Shown here: piece after piece, positions 41,234 to 50,452 of the stretch
Position numbering within the stretch: the first letter of the stretch is position 1
Layout: every line of letters starts with the position of its first letter
Position numbers and translations under genes: made by a program
NCBI RefSeq assembly: GCF_002284535.1
Contig: NZ_NPKH01000034.1
Span: forward strand, 62,001 to 126,000
Origin: Mesorhizobium wenxiniae
GTDB taxonomy: Bacteria; Pseudomonadota; Alphaproteobacteria; Rhizobiales; Rhizobiaceae
Reading direction: 5' to 3'
DNA length: 64,000 nucleotides
Notes under the pieces: generated by a model
What the model was told of the DNA's origin: nothing
The model's input: the letters and a program-made list of their open reading frames with translations, nothing else
Database searches by the model: none

Positions 41234-42109
41234 ATGCCTCTTCTCGAGATCAAGAACCTCACCGTGTCCTTCGATACCGCCGCCGGACCTTTCATGGCCG
41301 TACAAGGCATCGACCTGTCGATCGAGCCGCGCGAGGTGCTGGCGATCGTCGGCGAATCCGGCTCCGGCAAATCGGTCGCGATGCTGGCAGTGATGGGGCT
41401 TCTGCCGAATACGGCCACGGTAAAGGCCGACCGCATGGCCTTCGACGGCATCGACCTGCTCGAGCTCAGCCCGTCCGAGCGCCGCAAGATCGTCGGCAAG
41501 GACATCTCGATGATCTTCCAGGAGCCGATCGCCAGCCTCAATCCGTGCTTCACCGCCGGCTTCCAGATCGAGGAGGTGCTGCGTTTCCACATGGGCATGG
41601 ACCGCGCCCAGCGCCGGGCCCGCGCCATCGAGCTGATGAAGCTGGTCGGCATTGCCGATCCGGAAGAGCGGCTGAACTCGTTCCCGCACCAGATGTCGGG
41701 CGGCCAGTGTCAGCGCGTCATGATCGCCATCGCCATTGCCTGCAATCCGAAGCTGCTGATCGCCGACGAGCCGACCACCGCGCTCGATGTCACCATCCAG
41801 AAGCAGATCCTTGACCTTCTGGTTGGCCTGCAGGCCAAATATGGCATGGGACTGATCATGATCACCCACAATATGGGCGTCGTGGCCGAAACCGCCGACC
41901 GCGTCATCGTCCAGTACAAGGGCCGCAAGATGGAGGAGGCAGACGTGCTGTCGCTGTTCGAGCAGCCGAAGAGCAACTACACGCGCGCGCTGCTGTCGGC
42001 GCTGCCGGAAAATGCCGTCGGCGACCGGCTGCCGACCATTTCCGACATGCTGTTCGAACCGGCCCCCTCTGCTGCGGGAGCCGGGACTGCAACGGGAGCC
42101 GCGCCATGA
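41234..42109 (+). CDS. dppD: Dipeptide ABC importer ATPase
   Basis: 291 aa. Walker A GESGSGKS near residue 36, signature MSGGQCQRVMIA (a Cys in place of the usual Arg at LSGGQ+1), Walker B LLIADEPTTALD, H-loop MITHN. The second H-loop residue is followed by NMG in place of DLG. The ATG at 41234 lies behind AGAGG and is preferred to the GTG at 41228 that overlaps dppC. The C-terminal ~25 residues are alanine-rich; the oligopeptide/dipeptide C-terminal Fe-S cysteine motif is not visible. Confidence 0.92.
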   Translation: MPLLEIKNLTVSFDTAAGPFMAVQGIDLSIEPREVLAIVGESGSGKSVAMLAVMGLLPNTATVKADRMAFDGIDLLELSPSERRKIVGKDISMIFQEPIASLNPCFTAGFQIEEVLRFHMGMDRAQRRARAIELMKLVGIADPEERLNSFPHQMSGGQCQRVMIAIAIACNPKLLIADEPTTALDVTIQKQILDLLVGLQAKYGMGLIMITHNMGVVAETADRVIVQYKGRKMEEADVLSLFEQPKSNYTRALLSALPENAVGDRLPTISDMLFEPAPSAAGAGTATGAAP

Positions 42110-42936
42110 GTGTGACGGTTCTCGAAGGCAAGAACATCGTGCGCGACTATCATGTCGGCGGCGGCCTGTTTCGTCCCTCGCGCACGGTGCATGCGGTCAA
42201 GGGCGTTTCCTTCAGCGTCGACAAGGGCAAGACGCTGGCCATCGTCGGCGAAAGCGGCTGCGGCAAGTCAACGCTCGCCCGCATCATCACCCTGATCGAT
42301 CCGGCGACATCAGGTGAACTCTTCATCGACGGCAACAAGGTCGACATCGCCAAGGATGGCTTGACGAAGGAGATGCGCCGCAAGGTGCAGATCGTCTTCC
42401 AGAACCCTTATGGTTCGCTCAATCCGCGCCAGAAGATCGGCGACGTGCTGGGCGAGCCGCTGCTCATCAACACCGACAAGCCGGCCGCCGAACGGCGCGA
42501 TCTCGCCATGAAGATGCTGAAGAAGGTCGGCCTCGGCCCCGAACACTACAACCGCTACCCCCACATGTTCTCGGGCGGCCAGCGCCAGCGCATCGCCATT
42601 GCCCGCGCGCTGATGCTCAATCCAAGCCTTTTGGTGCTCGACGAGCCGGTTTCGGCGCTCGATCTGTCGGTGCAGGCGCAGGTGCTCAACCTGCTCGCCG
42701 ACCTGCAGGACGAATTCAAGCTGACCTATGTCTTCATCAGCCACGACCTGTCGGTGGTGCGCTACATCGCCGACGACGTGATGGTCATGTATTACGGCGA
42801 GGCGGTCGAATACGGTTCGCGCGACGAAGTCTTTGCCGACCCTAAGCACAGCTACACTAAGACGCTATTCGCGGCCACGCCGCGCGCCGACGTCGCCTCG
42901 ATCAAGGCGAGGCTGGCGAAGAAGAAGGCGGCCTAG
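42106..42936 (+). CDS. dppF: Dipeptide ABC importer ATPase
   Basis: 276 aa. Walker A GESGCGKST near residue 48, MRRKVQIVFQNPYGSLNPRQ is the DppF/OppF Q-loop signature, FSGGQRQRIAIARAL, Walker B LLVLDEPVSALD, H-loop FISHDLSVVRYI. ATG overlaps the dppD TGA by four bases. Last gene of the operon; a stem-loop follows at 42938-42967. Confidence 0.93.
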   Translation: MSVTVLEGKNIVRDYHVGGGLFRPSRTVHAVKGVSFSVDKGKTLAIVGESGCGKSTLARIITLIDPATSGELFIDGNKVDIAKDGLTKEMRRKVQIVFQNPYGSLNPRQKIGDVLGEPLLINTDKPAAERRDLAMKMLKKVGLGPEHYNRYPHMFSGGQRQRIAIARALMLNPSLLVLDEPVSALDLSVQAQVLNLLADLQDEFKLTYVFISHDLSVVRYIADDVMVMYYGEAVEYGSRDEVFADPKHSYTKTLFAATPRADVASIKARLAKKKAA

Positions 42937-42937
42937 A

Positions 42938-42967
42938 GTCAAACTACTCTGAATGACCGAGTTTGAC
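42938..42967 (+). terminator. Stem-loop after dppF
   Basis: GTCAAACT (42938-42945) pairs with AGTTTGAC (42960-42967) around a 14-base loop, starting two bases after the dppF stop. Probable end structure of the operon, weak because the stem is short and lacks a T-run. Confidence 0.4.
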
Positions 42968-43301
42968 CCATTCGCGACCTTCAACAAGCAGAGCAGCAGC
43001 TCTGGATTAGGCGGGAAAAGCAGTCCTTGTTATGAACCGATCAATCCCTCAGGCCGGCAGCGGTTCGCGAAAGCGGCACCAGCCATCCGGGCTGATCTCG
43101 CCTGCGACGATCTCGCACGCGTTCGGCTTCAGGAAATGGGTGCACCTTGCCGCAGCGGCGCCTCTGATTTGGAGAATTCTGGTATGGCGCCACACTCTTC
43201 GGCGTGGTTCCGGCCCCTCGTGTCACAGGCGAACCCGTCATGTAGGAAGCGAGCCCATTAGCACTGGCAAAGGGAATACCGGATTCACGCCGAACCTCAG
43301 A
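42968..43301. other. Gene-free stretch between dppF and the cytochrome gene
   Basis: About 330 bases. Open frames exist on both strands but have atypical arginine/serine-rich composition, no ribosome site and no recognised family. I see no clear repeat or promoter. It marks the left boundary of the accessory sigma factor/cytochrome pair. Confidence 0.4.
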
Positions 43302-44654
43302 TCAAATCGATTTCAGATACTCGATTAGATCGCTCTTTTCCCGATCGGTCAGATTGAGGCCGAGATGACTGTTGTAGTGCTCCAGCACGTCACCAAGCGT
43401 GGCGAACCGCCCATCGTGGTAAAACCCGCCTTTGTGGATCTTCTCGACATCCCACAGGGCACGCAGCGGCGCGGTTCGGTACCTCTCGTCAGGAGAGCGC
43501 ATCGCTTGGAAATCGTCGATCCCGATCTCCTCCGCCGTGTGCAGGTTCCAGCCCGGCTCCGTGAAGATTGGCGGGACATGGCAGGTAGCGCATCTGGCCT
43601 TCTCGTTGAACAGCGCCATCCCGTTCTCTGCAGCGGCACTGTCGAAGGAGCCTTCCGGCGGCTTTGGGGTTGGCAGAGAGAGCTGGTAGAAGTGGAGGGC
43701 GGGCAGCTTGGCAGTAATCCGGTCTTCGCTGTCCTGCTTGTGGCCTTGCTTCGTTCTGGCGGCGACCGGATACTTCTCGGCGTCGTCCAGCCGCGGATCG
43801 TAAAACACGCCTTTCCCATGCATTTCGAGATTGCCGACGTAGGCGTTCCAGTAGCTCACCGTCCCCCAGGAGCCGGTCCACGTGTGGTTGTTTACGCCCG
43901 CTAGCCCGAAGGCCGGCGGATTGAGCGTGGCGGCAGTCTTGCCGTCTGGCCGGAAGGCCTTGCCATCGAGATTCAGTTCCGCATCGAATTTTCCCGGCCC
44001 CCAAGCCTCTACTGCCTTCTTCACCTCCGCTTCGGGGATCTGCAGCATTTCTACAAAGGCGGTCAGATCCGGCGCCAAGGCCACGATCGCCCCTATATTG
44101 AGGTCTCGGTTGGGCCAGCCGTCGAGTCGGTGCCCGATGCCCGGCGCATATGAGTCGTCGACCGTCGAATGGCACACCGCGCACTGAATGCCGACGGAAG
44201 TCAGCGTCTTCCCGTCCTCGCCAAAAAAACCGGTTACTCCGACAACGGCGTTGGCTTTGAGCAGGAGAAGCGTGCTGGCCGGGTCCGCGAGATCGACTTC
44301 ACCTTTGTTAAGTGCCTCGGCCACATCCTTCGGGATGGCGTTCACATCGACCTTCAGGCCGAGTTCGAGGGCCTTTTGCGGGCTGAGCCCTGGTCCTGCG
44401 CCACCTAGCTTATCGCCAGCGATCGCGTCGTGAAGCTTGAGCTTTCCACCCCAGAAATCCTCGCTGCCGAACGTATCGAAGCGGAATGTCTCGCGGCCTT
44501 CTTCAAGATACTGCTTAGCCTGCTCAGCGGCCGCGTCGTCAAAATCCTTCCCGCTTGTCGATCCCTTCGCGCTCATTTGGGCAGCGGTCGGTATCAGAGT
44601 TGAGGAGAGCACGAGAACGGAAAAGCAGGCGATTACCTTAACACGCATGAGCAT
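43302..44654 (-). CDS. Secreted diheme c-type cytochrome (MauG/cytochrome c peroxidase-like)
   Basis: 450 aa. Signal peptide (VIACFSVLVLSSTLIPTAAQ). Two haem-binding CxxCH motifs: CAVCH near residue 157 and CATCH near residue 357, in the order and spacing of di-haem cytochrome c peroxidase-like proteins. APLRALWDVEKIHKGGFYHDGRFATL near the C-terminus, here quoted in part as LWDVEKIHKGGFYHDGRFA, is the family end motif. It acts in the periplasm; peroxide reduction or substrate oxidation are both possible. The start at 44654 is behind GGAGGA. It lies 200 bases downstream of an ECF sigma factor gene on the same strand, which may drive it. Confidence 0.85.
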   Translation of the reverse strand: MLMRVKVIACFSVLVLSSTLIPTAAQMSAKGSTSGKDFDDAAAEQAKQYLEEGRETFRFDTFGSEDFWGGKLKLHDAIAGDKLGGAGPGLSPQKALELGLKVDVNAIPKDVAEALNKGEVDLADPASTLLLLKANAVVGVTGFFGEDGKTLTSVGIQCAVCHSTVDDSYAPGIGHRLDGWPNRDLNIGAIVALAPDLTAFVEMLQIPEAEVKKAVEAWGPGKFDAELNLDGKAFRPDGKTAATLNPPAFGLAGVNNHTWTGSWGTVSYWNAYVGNLEMHGKGVFYDPRLDDAEKYPVAARTKQGHKQDSEDRITAKLPALHFYQLSLPTPKPPEGSFDSAAAENGMALFNEKARCATCHVPPIFTEPGWNLHTAEEIGIDDFQAMRSPDERYRTAPLRALWDVEKIHKGGFYHDGRFATLGDVLEHYNSHLGLNLTDREKSDLIEYLKSI

Positions 44655-44854
44655 TGGCAGTCCTCCCTAATAGATTTGCCGGTCGGCAGCCTCCACGGTT
44701 GGCCGGATCCAACACAGATCTTCACCGGCGCTCTGCGGCCGATGAGCATTGGATGGTCCCAACTGTCAAAAGGTTCCCGACTTCGCCGCTGCCCGCCGGA
44801 GGACCTCCTGAAGTCGGCACGACTCGCGCAACCCGTGCTCGGTCGCTCTGCCGC

Positions 44855-45550
44855 CTAGTAAGCCTGCAATTGCAGAAGACTAATTCCAAGCCGGTCGAGG
44901 ACCGATTGCATGAGGCGGTCACAAGGCGCGCCCGCAAAGGGAAAGGTGTCGGTAAACACGGTGGCAAGCTTGTCCCGCAGCGTCTCACGCAGCAGCCGGC
45001 GCGCGCGATGCAGCCGAGTCTTCACGGTCTGAGGTCGCAAACCGAGAAGGAGGGCCGTCTCCTCAGTGCTCATTTCCTCGACATCGCGCATAACAAACAC
45101 GATGCGAAAGTGCTCCGGAAGGTCACTGACCGCGCGTTCCAGCAGCCGGCGGATCTCGGCGAGGGCGGATGCCTCCTCCGGGTCAGCGTTGTATGCGCTG
45201 AACGGAGCGGGCATGGCTTTGATCGCCTTTACGTCGACCGTCGGTCGCCTTTGCCGGCGGCGGCCCAGCGCCTCGTTCAGCGTGATCCGGGTGAGCCAGG
45301 TGGAGAGCTGTGCCTCCGCGCGGAATTCGGACAAATGCATGAAGGCGTGGATGTAGGTCTCCTGGAGCACGTCCTGCGCCTCGGCGTCGTCATCCAGGAC
45401 GGCGCGAGCGATTCGATAGAGGCGCTGGTTGTGACGTTTTATGATCAACCAGAAAGCAGCCCCGTCGCGCTGTTGCGCGCGATCGACCAATGCCGCATCG
45501 TCGAGGTCTTCCACTCTCACTGCCTCGGTCGGTGCGATCGGCTTCGTCAT
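44855..45550 (-). CDS. ECF-type RNA polymerase sigma factor
   Basis: 231 aa from ATG 45550 (GGAGAGCACC upstream). Region 2: AEAQDVLQETYIHAFMHLSEFR with the conserved core DVLQETYIHAF near residue 60. Region 4: LPEHFRIVFVMRDVEEMSTE and TALLLGLRPQTVKTRLHRAR near residue 165. The C-terminal CDRLMQSVLDRLG tail is longer than in minimal ECF factors and includes one cysteine, as in some RpoE-like alphaproteobacterial groups. No anti-sigma gene (no ChrR or zinc-binding partner) is adjacent, which is unusual. Target is likely the cytochrome gene that follows. Confidence 0.9.
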   Translation of the reverse strand: MTKPIAPTEAVRVEDLDDAALVDRAQQRDGAAFWLIIKRHNQRLYRIARAVLDDDAEAQDVLQETYIHAFMHLSEFRAEAQLSTWLTRITLNEALGRRRQRRPTVDVKAIKAMPAPFSAYNADPEEASALAEIRRLLERAVSDLPEHFRIVFVMRDVEEMSTEETALLLGLRPQTVKTRLHRARRLLRETLRDKLATVFTDTFPFAGAPCDRLMQSVLDRLGISLLQLQAY

Positions 45551-46013
45551 GGTGCTCTCCAAGCGCTTCACCGGTACCTGTGGCGTGCGGGCCAGCTCAA
45601 CACGAGAGTGCCTGCCGAAGAGATGTTCGCGAGTCCTGCACGGCCTGTGCGCTGCCAAGACCAACTGTGGATGATGGCGCCGATTACTGAGAATTGTACA
45701 TCCCTATCGCAATCGCATGCAGCGGCGGCGCGTGATCCGTGCATCGAACCTGAGACGATGGCTGCTATCGCCGAGAGGCGGAATGCAATGGAGTGCTGAT
45801 GTGACGAGCGACCGCTTTGCGCCATAGCGGGTGTTCGGCCAGCTTCTCCGCAACGAGCTGACCTGGCGCGTTCCTGACGCCTCTTAGCCATCGGCGGCTG
45901 CAAGATGATCGAGTTTTGACCTGCAGCGTTTTGCAGCCGAGTGGAAGCACTCGCGCGGCTAAAAACAGATAGAGCGAGAGTTCAACCTAAATGCATGTCG
46001 CTCTAGACGCCGA
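45551..46013. other. Gene-free stretch upstream of the sigma factor
   Basis: 463 bases. It must hold the sigma factor promoter (leftward). The open frames present have compositions unlike genes and no homology that I recognise; a decayed gene is possible. I could not find a convincing -35/-10 pair for an ECF factor. Confidence 0.4.
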
Positions 46014-47294
46014 TCAGGACAGCTTTGCGATAATGGCGCGCAGCGCCTCGCCGAAGCGCCGGACTTCCTCGATCGTGTTGTAATGCACCAGCGAGGCGCG
46101 GATGGCGCCGCTGTCCATCGAGAGGTTCAGACGCTTCATCAGCCGTGGCGCGTACATGTGGCCGTCGCGGATGCCGATCTGCATCTCGGCCATCGCCTCG
46201 ACGATCATTTGCGGCGACAGCGTGCCGATGTTGAAGCAGAAGGTCGGCACGCGCTCGTTGAGGCGGGCTTCGTCGGCGACGCCATAGATCGTTGCGCCGC
46301 ACTCCTTGAGCACGCTGAGCATTTCGCGCGCCAGCACCAGCTCATAGTCGCGGATGGCATTCATGCCGGCGACGATGTTGTCGCGGCGCGACCGGTTGTT
46401 CTCGGCCAGGAAGTTGCGGCCGATCGATTCGAGATAGCGCACCGCGGCGTCCATGCCGGAGACGTTCTCGTAGATGAAGGTGCCGGCCTCGACCTTGTAG
46501 GGCGGCTCGTCGGGAATGAAATCCTCGCGGAAGGTCGGTAGCCGCTTCAGCGTCTCGAAGCGGCCCCACAAGAAGCCCATATGCGGCGAGAAATTCTTGT
46601 AGCCGGAGCAGACCAGATAGTCGCAATCCCAGGCCTGCACGTCGATCAGTCCGTGCGGCCCGTAATGCACACAGTCGACGAACACTTCGGCGCCGGCCGC
46701 ATGCGCGATATCAGCCACTGCAGCAACATCGACGATCGAGCCGATCGAATGCGCGGTGACGGTGCAGGCGACGAGCCGGGTGCGGTCGGAGATCAGCGGG
46801 CGCAAATCGTCGACATGGAGATTGCCGTCGTCGCGCATCCGCCACCATTTGAACTTGGCGCCAGCGGGCGCCAGCGCGAGCCAGGTGGCGATGTTGGCGT
46901 CATGGTCCATATCGGTGATGACGATCTCGTCCCGTTCTCCAAGCATCTGGCCGATGCCGAGGCTGACGAGCCGGATGAACGAGGTGGCGTTCATGCCGAA
47001 GCAGATTTCCGCAGGACTATAGGCATTGATCAGCAGCGCCACGCTTTCGCGCGCGTCGTCGATCGCTTGATCGACGGTGACGCTGCGGTCTTAGCGACCC
47101 CCGCGCTGTACGTTATGCGCGACCAGATGGTTGGTCACCGCGTCGAGCACGCTTTGCGGGATCTGCGCGCCGGCAGCATTGTCCATGAAGATGAAGTCGC
47201 CGGCCTGCTGCAGGGCTGGAAACATGGCGCGGATCGTGTCGACCGGGAAGGCTGAGGAGACGTCGCTCGCATTGTGGGGCTGATGCTTGTCCAA
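46014..47294 (-). pseudogene. Class V aminotransferase (cysteine-desulfurase-like), interrupted by an in-frame TAA
   Basis: Frame runs from ATG 47294 to 46014 (427 codons) with a single TAA at 47093-47091, after NVQRGGR. The sense continues at once in the same frame with DRSVTVDQAIDDARESVALL. Both sides belong to one protein: N-terminal MFPALQQAGDFIFMDNAAGA and, downstream, AHSIGSIVDVAAVADIAHAA, DYLVCSGYKNFSPHMGFLWG (PLP lysine) and RASLVHYNTIEEVRRFGEAL. So one base change has cut the enzyme after 67 residues; restart at the ATG at 47042 would lack the first fold segment. It could also be a sequencing error or, less likely, read-through. Fifth gene of a leftward set with the binding protein, permease and kynureninase-like enzyme. 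Confidence 0.85.
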
Positions 47295-47376
47295 GATGGT
47301 CTCCTGCGAGTGGCTGACAGATATGAAAATTGGCAGATGGGGAAGGTGACAGATGCAGATGGGGAAACTGGCGACG

Positions 47377-48051
47377 TCAGCGGGTCTTCTCGGTTTTGAA
47401 GCGGCGTTCCAGCAGGCTGACGAGGCGGACCATCGGCCAGAGAAAGAGGAGATAGACCAGCGCCGCGCCGATCAGTGGCGAGGGGTTGGCGTAGAGTGAC
47501 TGCGCATTGGTGGCTTCCTTCAGCAATTCGGGCAGCGCCACGGTTGAGGCGAGCGAGGTGTCCTTGAACATGGAGACGCAGTTGCTGGTCATCGGCGGAA
47601 TGACCACGCGGATCGCCTGCGGCAGCACTACCTTGCGCAAGGTCAGCAAAAACGGCAGGCCGAGTGCTTGCGCCGCCTCGAACTGGCCGCGCGGAATGCT
47701 TTCTATGCCGGAGCGGAACACCTCGGCCGAGTAAGCCGCCATGATGATGGCGAATGCCGTCACCGCGGAGGTCCAGGACGACAGGCGTATGCCGAGGAAC
47801 GGCAGCGCGTAGTAGATCAGGATCAGCACGACCAGCACCGGCATCGCCCGGAAAATATCGATATAGCCGACCGCCAGCAGCCGCAGCGGCTTCGGCGCGT
47901 AGAGCCGTATCAGGCTGATCGCCAGGCCGACGGGAATACCGATGCCGATGCTCAAGAGCCCGAGCAGCAGCGTGTTCAGGAAGCCGCGCAGCAACGCCGG
48001 CAGGCTGGAGATCATGACATCGGCGTTGAAGAAGGTCTCGATCAGCGACAT
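47377..48051 (-). CDS. Amino-acid ABC importer permease (HisM/GlnP type)
   Basis: 224 aa, five membrane segments. IPRGQFEAAQALGLPFLLTL near residue 125 is the EAA loop and SMFKDTSLASTVALPELL the following HisM motif. Start 48051 is chosen because CGGGA lies nine bases upstream. It partners the binding protein at 48245-49042. No ATP-binding subunit is encoded next to it and only one permease is present, so a homodimeric channel served by an ATPase from another locus is inferred. Confidence 0.88.
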   Translation of the reverse strand: MSLIETFFNADVMISSLPALLRGFLNTLLLGLLSIGIGIPVGLAISLIRLYAPKPLRLLAVGYIDIFRAMPVLVVLILIYYALPFLGIRLSSWTSAVTAFAIIMAAYSAEVFRSGIESIPRGQFEAAQALGLPFLLTLRKVVLPQAIRVVIPPMTSNCVSMFKDTSLASTVALPELLKEATNAQSLYANPSPLIGAALVYLLFLWPMVRLVSLLERRFKTEKTR

Positions 48052-48244
48052 GGGGAGCATTCCCGAAAGATTTGGCGTCCCGCGACGCTAAAGCATGCTG
48101 CCGAAACTCCGAAATCGGGTTTCGGAGCGGATCATGCGTGAAAGTCGAAGGGCTACGGCGTCCGTTGCACGTCCAGGAGACGCGCAACGCTGTCCGTGAA
48201 ATCGTGCCGGTGTGGAACGCCGGCTCGATTTCAGCCGCTGCCGC

Positions 48245-49042
48245 TCAGGCCTTCGGGGTAGGCATTTCCTTGACGGTCGAAGAATCGGCGGGTGCGTCAC
48301 TGCCGAACCACTTCTTGTGGATCGCGGCCAGCGTGCCGTCCTTCTTCATCGCCGTCAGCGCGTCGTTCAGCTTGCCGAGCAGCGGGTGGTCCTTGGCCAT
48401 CATCAGGCCGTACTGCTCGCCGGTCTTGATACGCTCTTTTACGGCGAGGTCCTTCATCCGGGTGAAGGAGTATTCCAGGCCCGGAATGTCGCTGACCGCG
48501 GCGTCGACGCGACCGGCGCTGAGATCGAGCAGCAGGTTCTGCTGCGTGTCGTAACCCTTCACCTCGCTGAACCCGCCGGCCTCCTGGTGCTGCTTGGTCC
48601 AGGCTTCGCCGGTCGAGCCGGACAGCACGCCGATGATCTTGCCCTTGAGGTCGGCCTCGGACTTGATCGGGCTGTCGGCCTTGGCGGCGATGCCCATGTC
48701 GGAATCGTAATAGGGCTGCGTGAACGACTGCGACTTCAGCCGTTCCGGGGTGATCGTGATCGATGAGATGGCAACGTCGATGCGCTTCGAGGTCGTGGCG
48801 GCGAACAGGGCCTGAAATCCGAGATCGGCGATTTCCGTGGTCATGCCGATACGCTTGGCCGCCTCGTTGACGATGTCGACTTCAAAGCCCTCGAAGGTGC
48901 CGCTTTCGTTCTTGTACTCGAACGGCGGATTGGTCGGATAGGCGCCGACATTCAGCACGTCCGCGGCATAGGCGGCGACTGGGCCGGCGGCAATGCCGAT
49001 GGCGGCAGCGAGAAGAAGCAGATTACGGCGAGTGAAGCTCAT
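48245..49042 (-). CDS. Amino-acid ABC importer, periplasmic binding protein
   Basis: 265 aa SBP_bac_3 protein. Signal peptide SFTRRNLLLLAAAIGIAAG with a twin-arginine at its start (TRRNLL), so Tat export is possible. Mature region LNVGAYPTNPPFEYKNESGT, FEGFEVDIVNEAAKRIGM and AISSITITPERLKSQSFTQP are family blocks. ATG 49042 behind AGAGGGAACG. Cargo is unknown; its place between two class V PLP enzymes suggests a modified or aromatic amino acid. Confidence 0.88.
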   Translation of the reverse strand: MSFTRRNLLLLAAAIGIAAGPVAAYAADVLNVGAYPTNPPFEYKNESGTFEGFEVDIVNEAAKRIGMTTEIADLGFQALFAATTSKRIDVAISSITITPERLKSQSFTQPYYDSDMGIAAKADSPIKSEADLKGKIIGVLSGSTGEAWTKQHQEAGGFSEVKGYDTQQNLLLDLSAGRVDAAVSDIPGLEYSFTRMKDLAVKERIKTGEQYGLMMAKDHPLLGKLNDALTAMKKDGTLAAIHKKWFGSDAPADSSTVKEMPTPKA

Positions 49043-49141
49043 TTTCGTTCCCTCTGGTTCGGCCACTCCCTGTGGCGCTTTTCACTTCCGCCCCTTTCAG
49101 CGCCGTATTTCCGGACACTGCAGGCGAGGCGGCGCCTGAAG

Positions 49142-50281
49142 TCAGGATGCGCGGCGTTGCCGCGAGCCGATCAACTGCTGCAGACGCTCCAGCAATGTAC
49201 CCAGCGCGTCGTCTGTGGTGACCATGCCGGGCGACAGCCTGAGCGTCGCGCCGCGCGCGTCGCAGTAGAGTCGATCACTGCGCAGCGTCGACACCGTCTT
49301 CACCGGGTCGACGCCTTGCGGCAGGGTCAGCATGACGCTGCCGCCGCGCTTGTCTGTATCGAGCGGCGTACGGAGCACCCAGCCATTGTCCAGCGCGCAG
49401 CCGATGATGCGCTCGGTCATGCTGGCATTCTGTGAGCGGATGGCGTCGACGCCTGTTTTTGCGACCCATTCAAGGCCGGGCAGCGATGCGACGCTGGCCA
49501 GGATGGCCGGTGTGCCATGGTCGAAACGTCGCGCATCGCTTGCATAGGAAAAACTGTCGAGATCCCAGGAGAACGGGTTCGGTTGGCTGAACCATCCGCG
49601 AAGTTCCGGCCGGCAGGCGGACAGCAGATCGGGCGCCACCTGCAGGACGCCGGCGCCCGAAGTGCCGCACAGCCATTTCAACGAGGTCGAGACGACGAAA
49701 TCGACTGGCGTCTTCGCAATCGAGAAGGGCGTCACGCCGACGCCTTGCGTAATGTCGACACCGACGATGCTGCCCATCTTCCGGCCATGCTCGGCAAGCC
49801 GCGCCACGTCGCAGCGATGCGACGCCGTCGAGGTGACGAAGGTCAGCAAGGCCAGACCGACATCGTCTTGCCAGCGGGCGATGAAATCTTCGTCGCGCAC
49901 CCAGCTCTCGCCGGGCCGCAGCGGCACGGTGTCGAGCACGAAGTCAAAACGTTCGGCAAGTCCGGCAAGCAGGAAGTGCAGGCTCGGAAAACAGTCGGCC
50001 GCGACCAGCAGGCGCTTTCCCGCCAGACGCGCGGACGGCAGGCCGCCGATCAGGCTGTAGAGGGCTGACGTGACGTTCTCGGCGGTGGTCAGCGTACCTT
50101 GTGGCGCGTCGATCAGCCGGCTCCAGGCATCGATAAACCGCTGCCGCGCCGCCAGGGCCGCCGGCCACTGGCCGTCATCTTCCGCCGACCAGACGCCCGA
50201 GAATTCCGACAGGGCAGCAGCCATGCACTCCGCCTTGCCGGGAAACGTCCCGATCGAATGGTAGAGAAAATAACCAGGCAC
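49142..50281 (-). CDS. Class V PLP enzyme, kynureninase-like
   Basis: 379 aa. Opens YHSIGTFPGKAECMAAALSE. The PLP pocket is read as VDITQGVGVTPFSIA (aspartate and glutamine) and FVVSTSLKWLCGTSGAGVLQ with the Schiff-base lysine, followed by the kynureninase-like RGWFSQPNPFSWDLDSF. Length is near that of bacterial kynureninases (~400). A kynurenine hydrolase would yield anthranilate, the substrate type of the neighbouring abm-like operon; cysteine-type lyase activity is the alternative. The GTG at 50281 sits 15 bases left of a perfect GntR-type palindrome. Confidence 0.78.
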   Translation of the reverse strand: MPGYFLYHSIGTFPGKAECMAAALSEFSGVWSAEDDGQWPAALAARQRFIDAWSRLIDAPQGTLTTAENVTSALYSLIGGLPSARLAGKRLLVAADCFPSLHFLLAGLAERFDFVLDTVPLRPGESWVRDEDFIARWQDDVGLALLTFVTSTASHRCDVARLAEHGRKMGSIVGVDITQGVGVTPFSIAKTPVDFVVSTSLKWLCGTSGAGVLQVAPDLLSACRPELRGWFSQPNPFSWDLDSFSYASDARRFDHGTPAILASVASLPGLEWVAKTGVDAIRSQNASMTERIIGCALDNGWVLRTPLDTDKRGGSVMLTLPQGVDPVKTVSTLRSDRLYCDARGATLRLSPGMVTTDDALGTLLERLQQLIGSRQRRAS

Positions 50282-50296
50282 GACGCTTTTGCTCCC

Positions 50297-50316
50297 TTGT
50301 GATCATGTGATCACAA
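50297..50316. promoter_or_regulatory. GntR-type palindromic operator upstream of the kynureninase-like gene
   Basis: TTGTGATCA-TG-TGATCACAA, nine-base arms and a two-base spacer, a perfect dyad 16-35 bases before the start codon. The core TGATCA-N2-TGATCA recurs at 51240-51253 before the GntR gene. Binding would overlap the promoter and repress. Confidence 0.75.
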
Positions 50317-50452
50317 AACCGAATATGGATCAATCGCTGCCCGCGAAGAAATGCGATTCAATCGGGAAATCGGGGGCGATTTTTTCCGACCGCGAGTGGT
50401 CGCGGATCGGCACTTTCCGGCGTCAATTTGGCGTTCAATCCGCAGCGGAGCT

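Noticed and set aside
42953..43328. Short plus-strand frames after dppF
   Set aside because: No ribosome site, no recognised family, serine/arginine-rich composition typical of non-coding GC-rich DNA. The stretch is described as gene-free.
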